Below are positions 4,680 through 5,397 of a stretch of 5,397 nucleotides of DNA, piece by piece. How positions within the stretch are numbered: the first letter of the stretch is position 1; each line of letters opens with the position of its first letter. The stretch comes from an uncultured Collinsella sp. (lineage in GTDB: Bacteria > Actinomycetota > Coriobacteriia > Coriobacteriales > Coriobacteriaceae), in NCBI GenBank assembly GCA_902475475.1, contig CABRZY010000126.1, positions 1 to 5,397 of the forward strand. The letters are read 5' to 3'. The translations under genes were made by a program, and so were the position numbers. The notes under the pieces are model-generated. The model saw nothing but the letters and a program-made list of their open reading frames with translations, did not search any database and was not told the origin of the DNA.

Positions 4680-5397
4680 ATGGCGAACGACAGCAAGACA
4701 TGGCGGTGCGGAAAGTACGAGCTCAGCTTTGACCGTCCGCGCATCATGGGCGTCCTCAACGTGACGCCCGATTCGTTCAGCGATGGCGGAGAGCACTTCG
4801 ACCCCGATGCCGCCATCGAGTACGGCCTGGTGATGCTCGACGCCGGCGCCGACATCATCGACGTGGGCGGCGAGTCCACGCGCCCTGGTTTTACCCCGGT
4901 CAACCCCGATGAGGAGGCTCGCCGCGTGCTGCCCGTGGTGCGCGCGCTGGCCAAGGAGGGCGCCATCGTCTCGATCGACACGCGTCATGTAGCGGTTGCC
5001 AAGGCGGCCGTGCGCTGCGGCGCCTCGATCGTCAACGACGTGACCGGCTTCACCGATCCCAAGATGGTCGAGTTTGTTAAGACGAGCACCTGCGGCGTCA
5101 TCGTGATGCATGCCGGCGAGGTCGCCGCGCCCGCCCGCACGCACGCAACGGTGCAGCTCGATACCTCGGCTGCGGCGTTTGTTGCCGAGAAGGCACGCGA
5201 AGCGGCTGCCGAGGCCGCGCGCGAGGCCGAGAAGCCGGCCCGTCGCCGTCGCGGCAAGTTGCTGGGCGAGCCCAAGGTTGAGGCCAAGCTTCCGGGCGGT
5301 GTGGTACAGCCCTCACTGCCGTTTGGCGAGCCGGAGCCCACGTCCGAGCCTGCAACCGAGCTGGGGCAGGAGACGCCGGCCGCCGAGCAGGCTGCTG
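4680..5397 (+). CDS. folP: Dihydropteroate synthase, 5' part, with a long insertion in the barrel
   Basis: Cytosolic folate-pathway enzyme that joins p-aminobenzoate to 6-hydroxymethyl-7,8-dihydropterin diphosphate, the sulfonamide target. The reading frame is open to the window edge (239 codons seen, no stop). The N-terminal half of the TIM barrel is clear: MGVLNVTPDSFSDGG (23-37, with Mg-binding N27), DVGGESTRPG (61-70), SIDTR with D100 (98-102), IVNDVTG (117-123) and VIVMH (140-144). After residue 145 the expected continuation is replaced by an Ala/Glu-rich probable helix (about 163-186), a basic cluster RRRRGK (188-193) and a Pro/Glu-rich stretch to the window edge. The later motifs (DPGxGFGK, the SRK loop) have not appeared by residue 239, so either they follow a long insertion or the enzyme is truncated. 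Codon use does not change at the junction. The gene follows the sirtuin with a 95-nt leader of its own. Confidence 0.9.
   Translation, partial: MANDSKTWRCGKYELSFDRPRIMGVLNVTPDSFSDGGEHFDPDAAIEYGLVMLDAGADIIDVGGESTRPGFTPVNPDEEARRVLPVVRALAKEGAIVSIDTRHVAVAKAAVRCGASIVNDVTGFTDPKMVEFVKTSTCGVIVMHAGEVAAPARTHATVQLDTSAAAFVAEKAREAAAEAAREAEKPARRRRGKLLGEPKVEAKLPGGVVQPSLPFGEPEPTSEPATELGQETPAAEQAA

Noticed and set aside
4581..5144. 187-codon - strand frame opposite folP
   Set aside because: Antisense to the clear DHPS motifs; a shadow frame.

Overview
The window is high-GC bacterial DNA, probably from a gut actinobacterium of the Coriobacteriia, with Collinsella as the best guess. That guess rests on codon use, the fused ECF ATPase, the style of the ECF S component and the repeat-rich spacers. 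It is an impression; no search could be run. No rRNA, tRNA, CRISPR array or transposase is visible.

Layout. Positions 1-2338 (+) hold the end of an energy-coupling factor (ECF) vitamin importer operon: a double ATPase (two ABC ATPase domains in one chain) followed 4 nt later by a membrane substrate-binding S component. Positions 2339-2876 are a 538-nt spacer between convergent genes, packed with long inverted repeats and terminator hairpins; I see no credible gene there. Positions 2877-3695 (-) encode an ExoIII-family AP endonuclease. Positions 3696-3831 are a divergent promoter spacer. Positions 3832-4584 (+) encode a Sir2-family NAD-dependent deacylase. After a 95-nt leader with a candidate promoter and a strong hairpin, a dihydropteroate synthase gene (folP) starts at 4680 and runs off the right edge.

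How the genes fit together. The two ECF genes form one transporter; the transmembrane T component is not in the window and may lie upstream or be shared. The endonuclease (base excision repair), sirtuin (NAD-dependent deacylation) and folP (folate synthesis) are housekeeping genes with no obvious shared pathway, and each appears to have its own translation signals.

The most unusual content is structural. Three segments of 160-191 nt are bounded by inverted arms and can be folded by eye into long branched or rod-like hairpins: 770-960, which lies inside the ATPase gene and is translated as the inter-domain linker, 2378-2545 (perfect 32-bp arms) and 2641-2800 (30-bp arms whose only two non-Watson-Crick positions become G-U pairs in + strand RNA). 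The visible part of FolP is also odd: its TIM-barrel domain is interrupted after the fifth strand by a long Ala/Glu/Pro-rich stretch.
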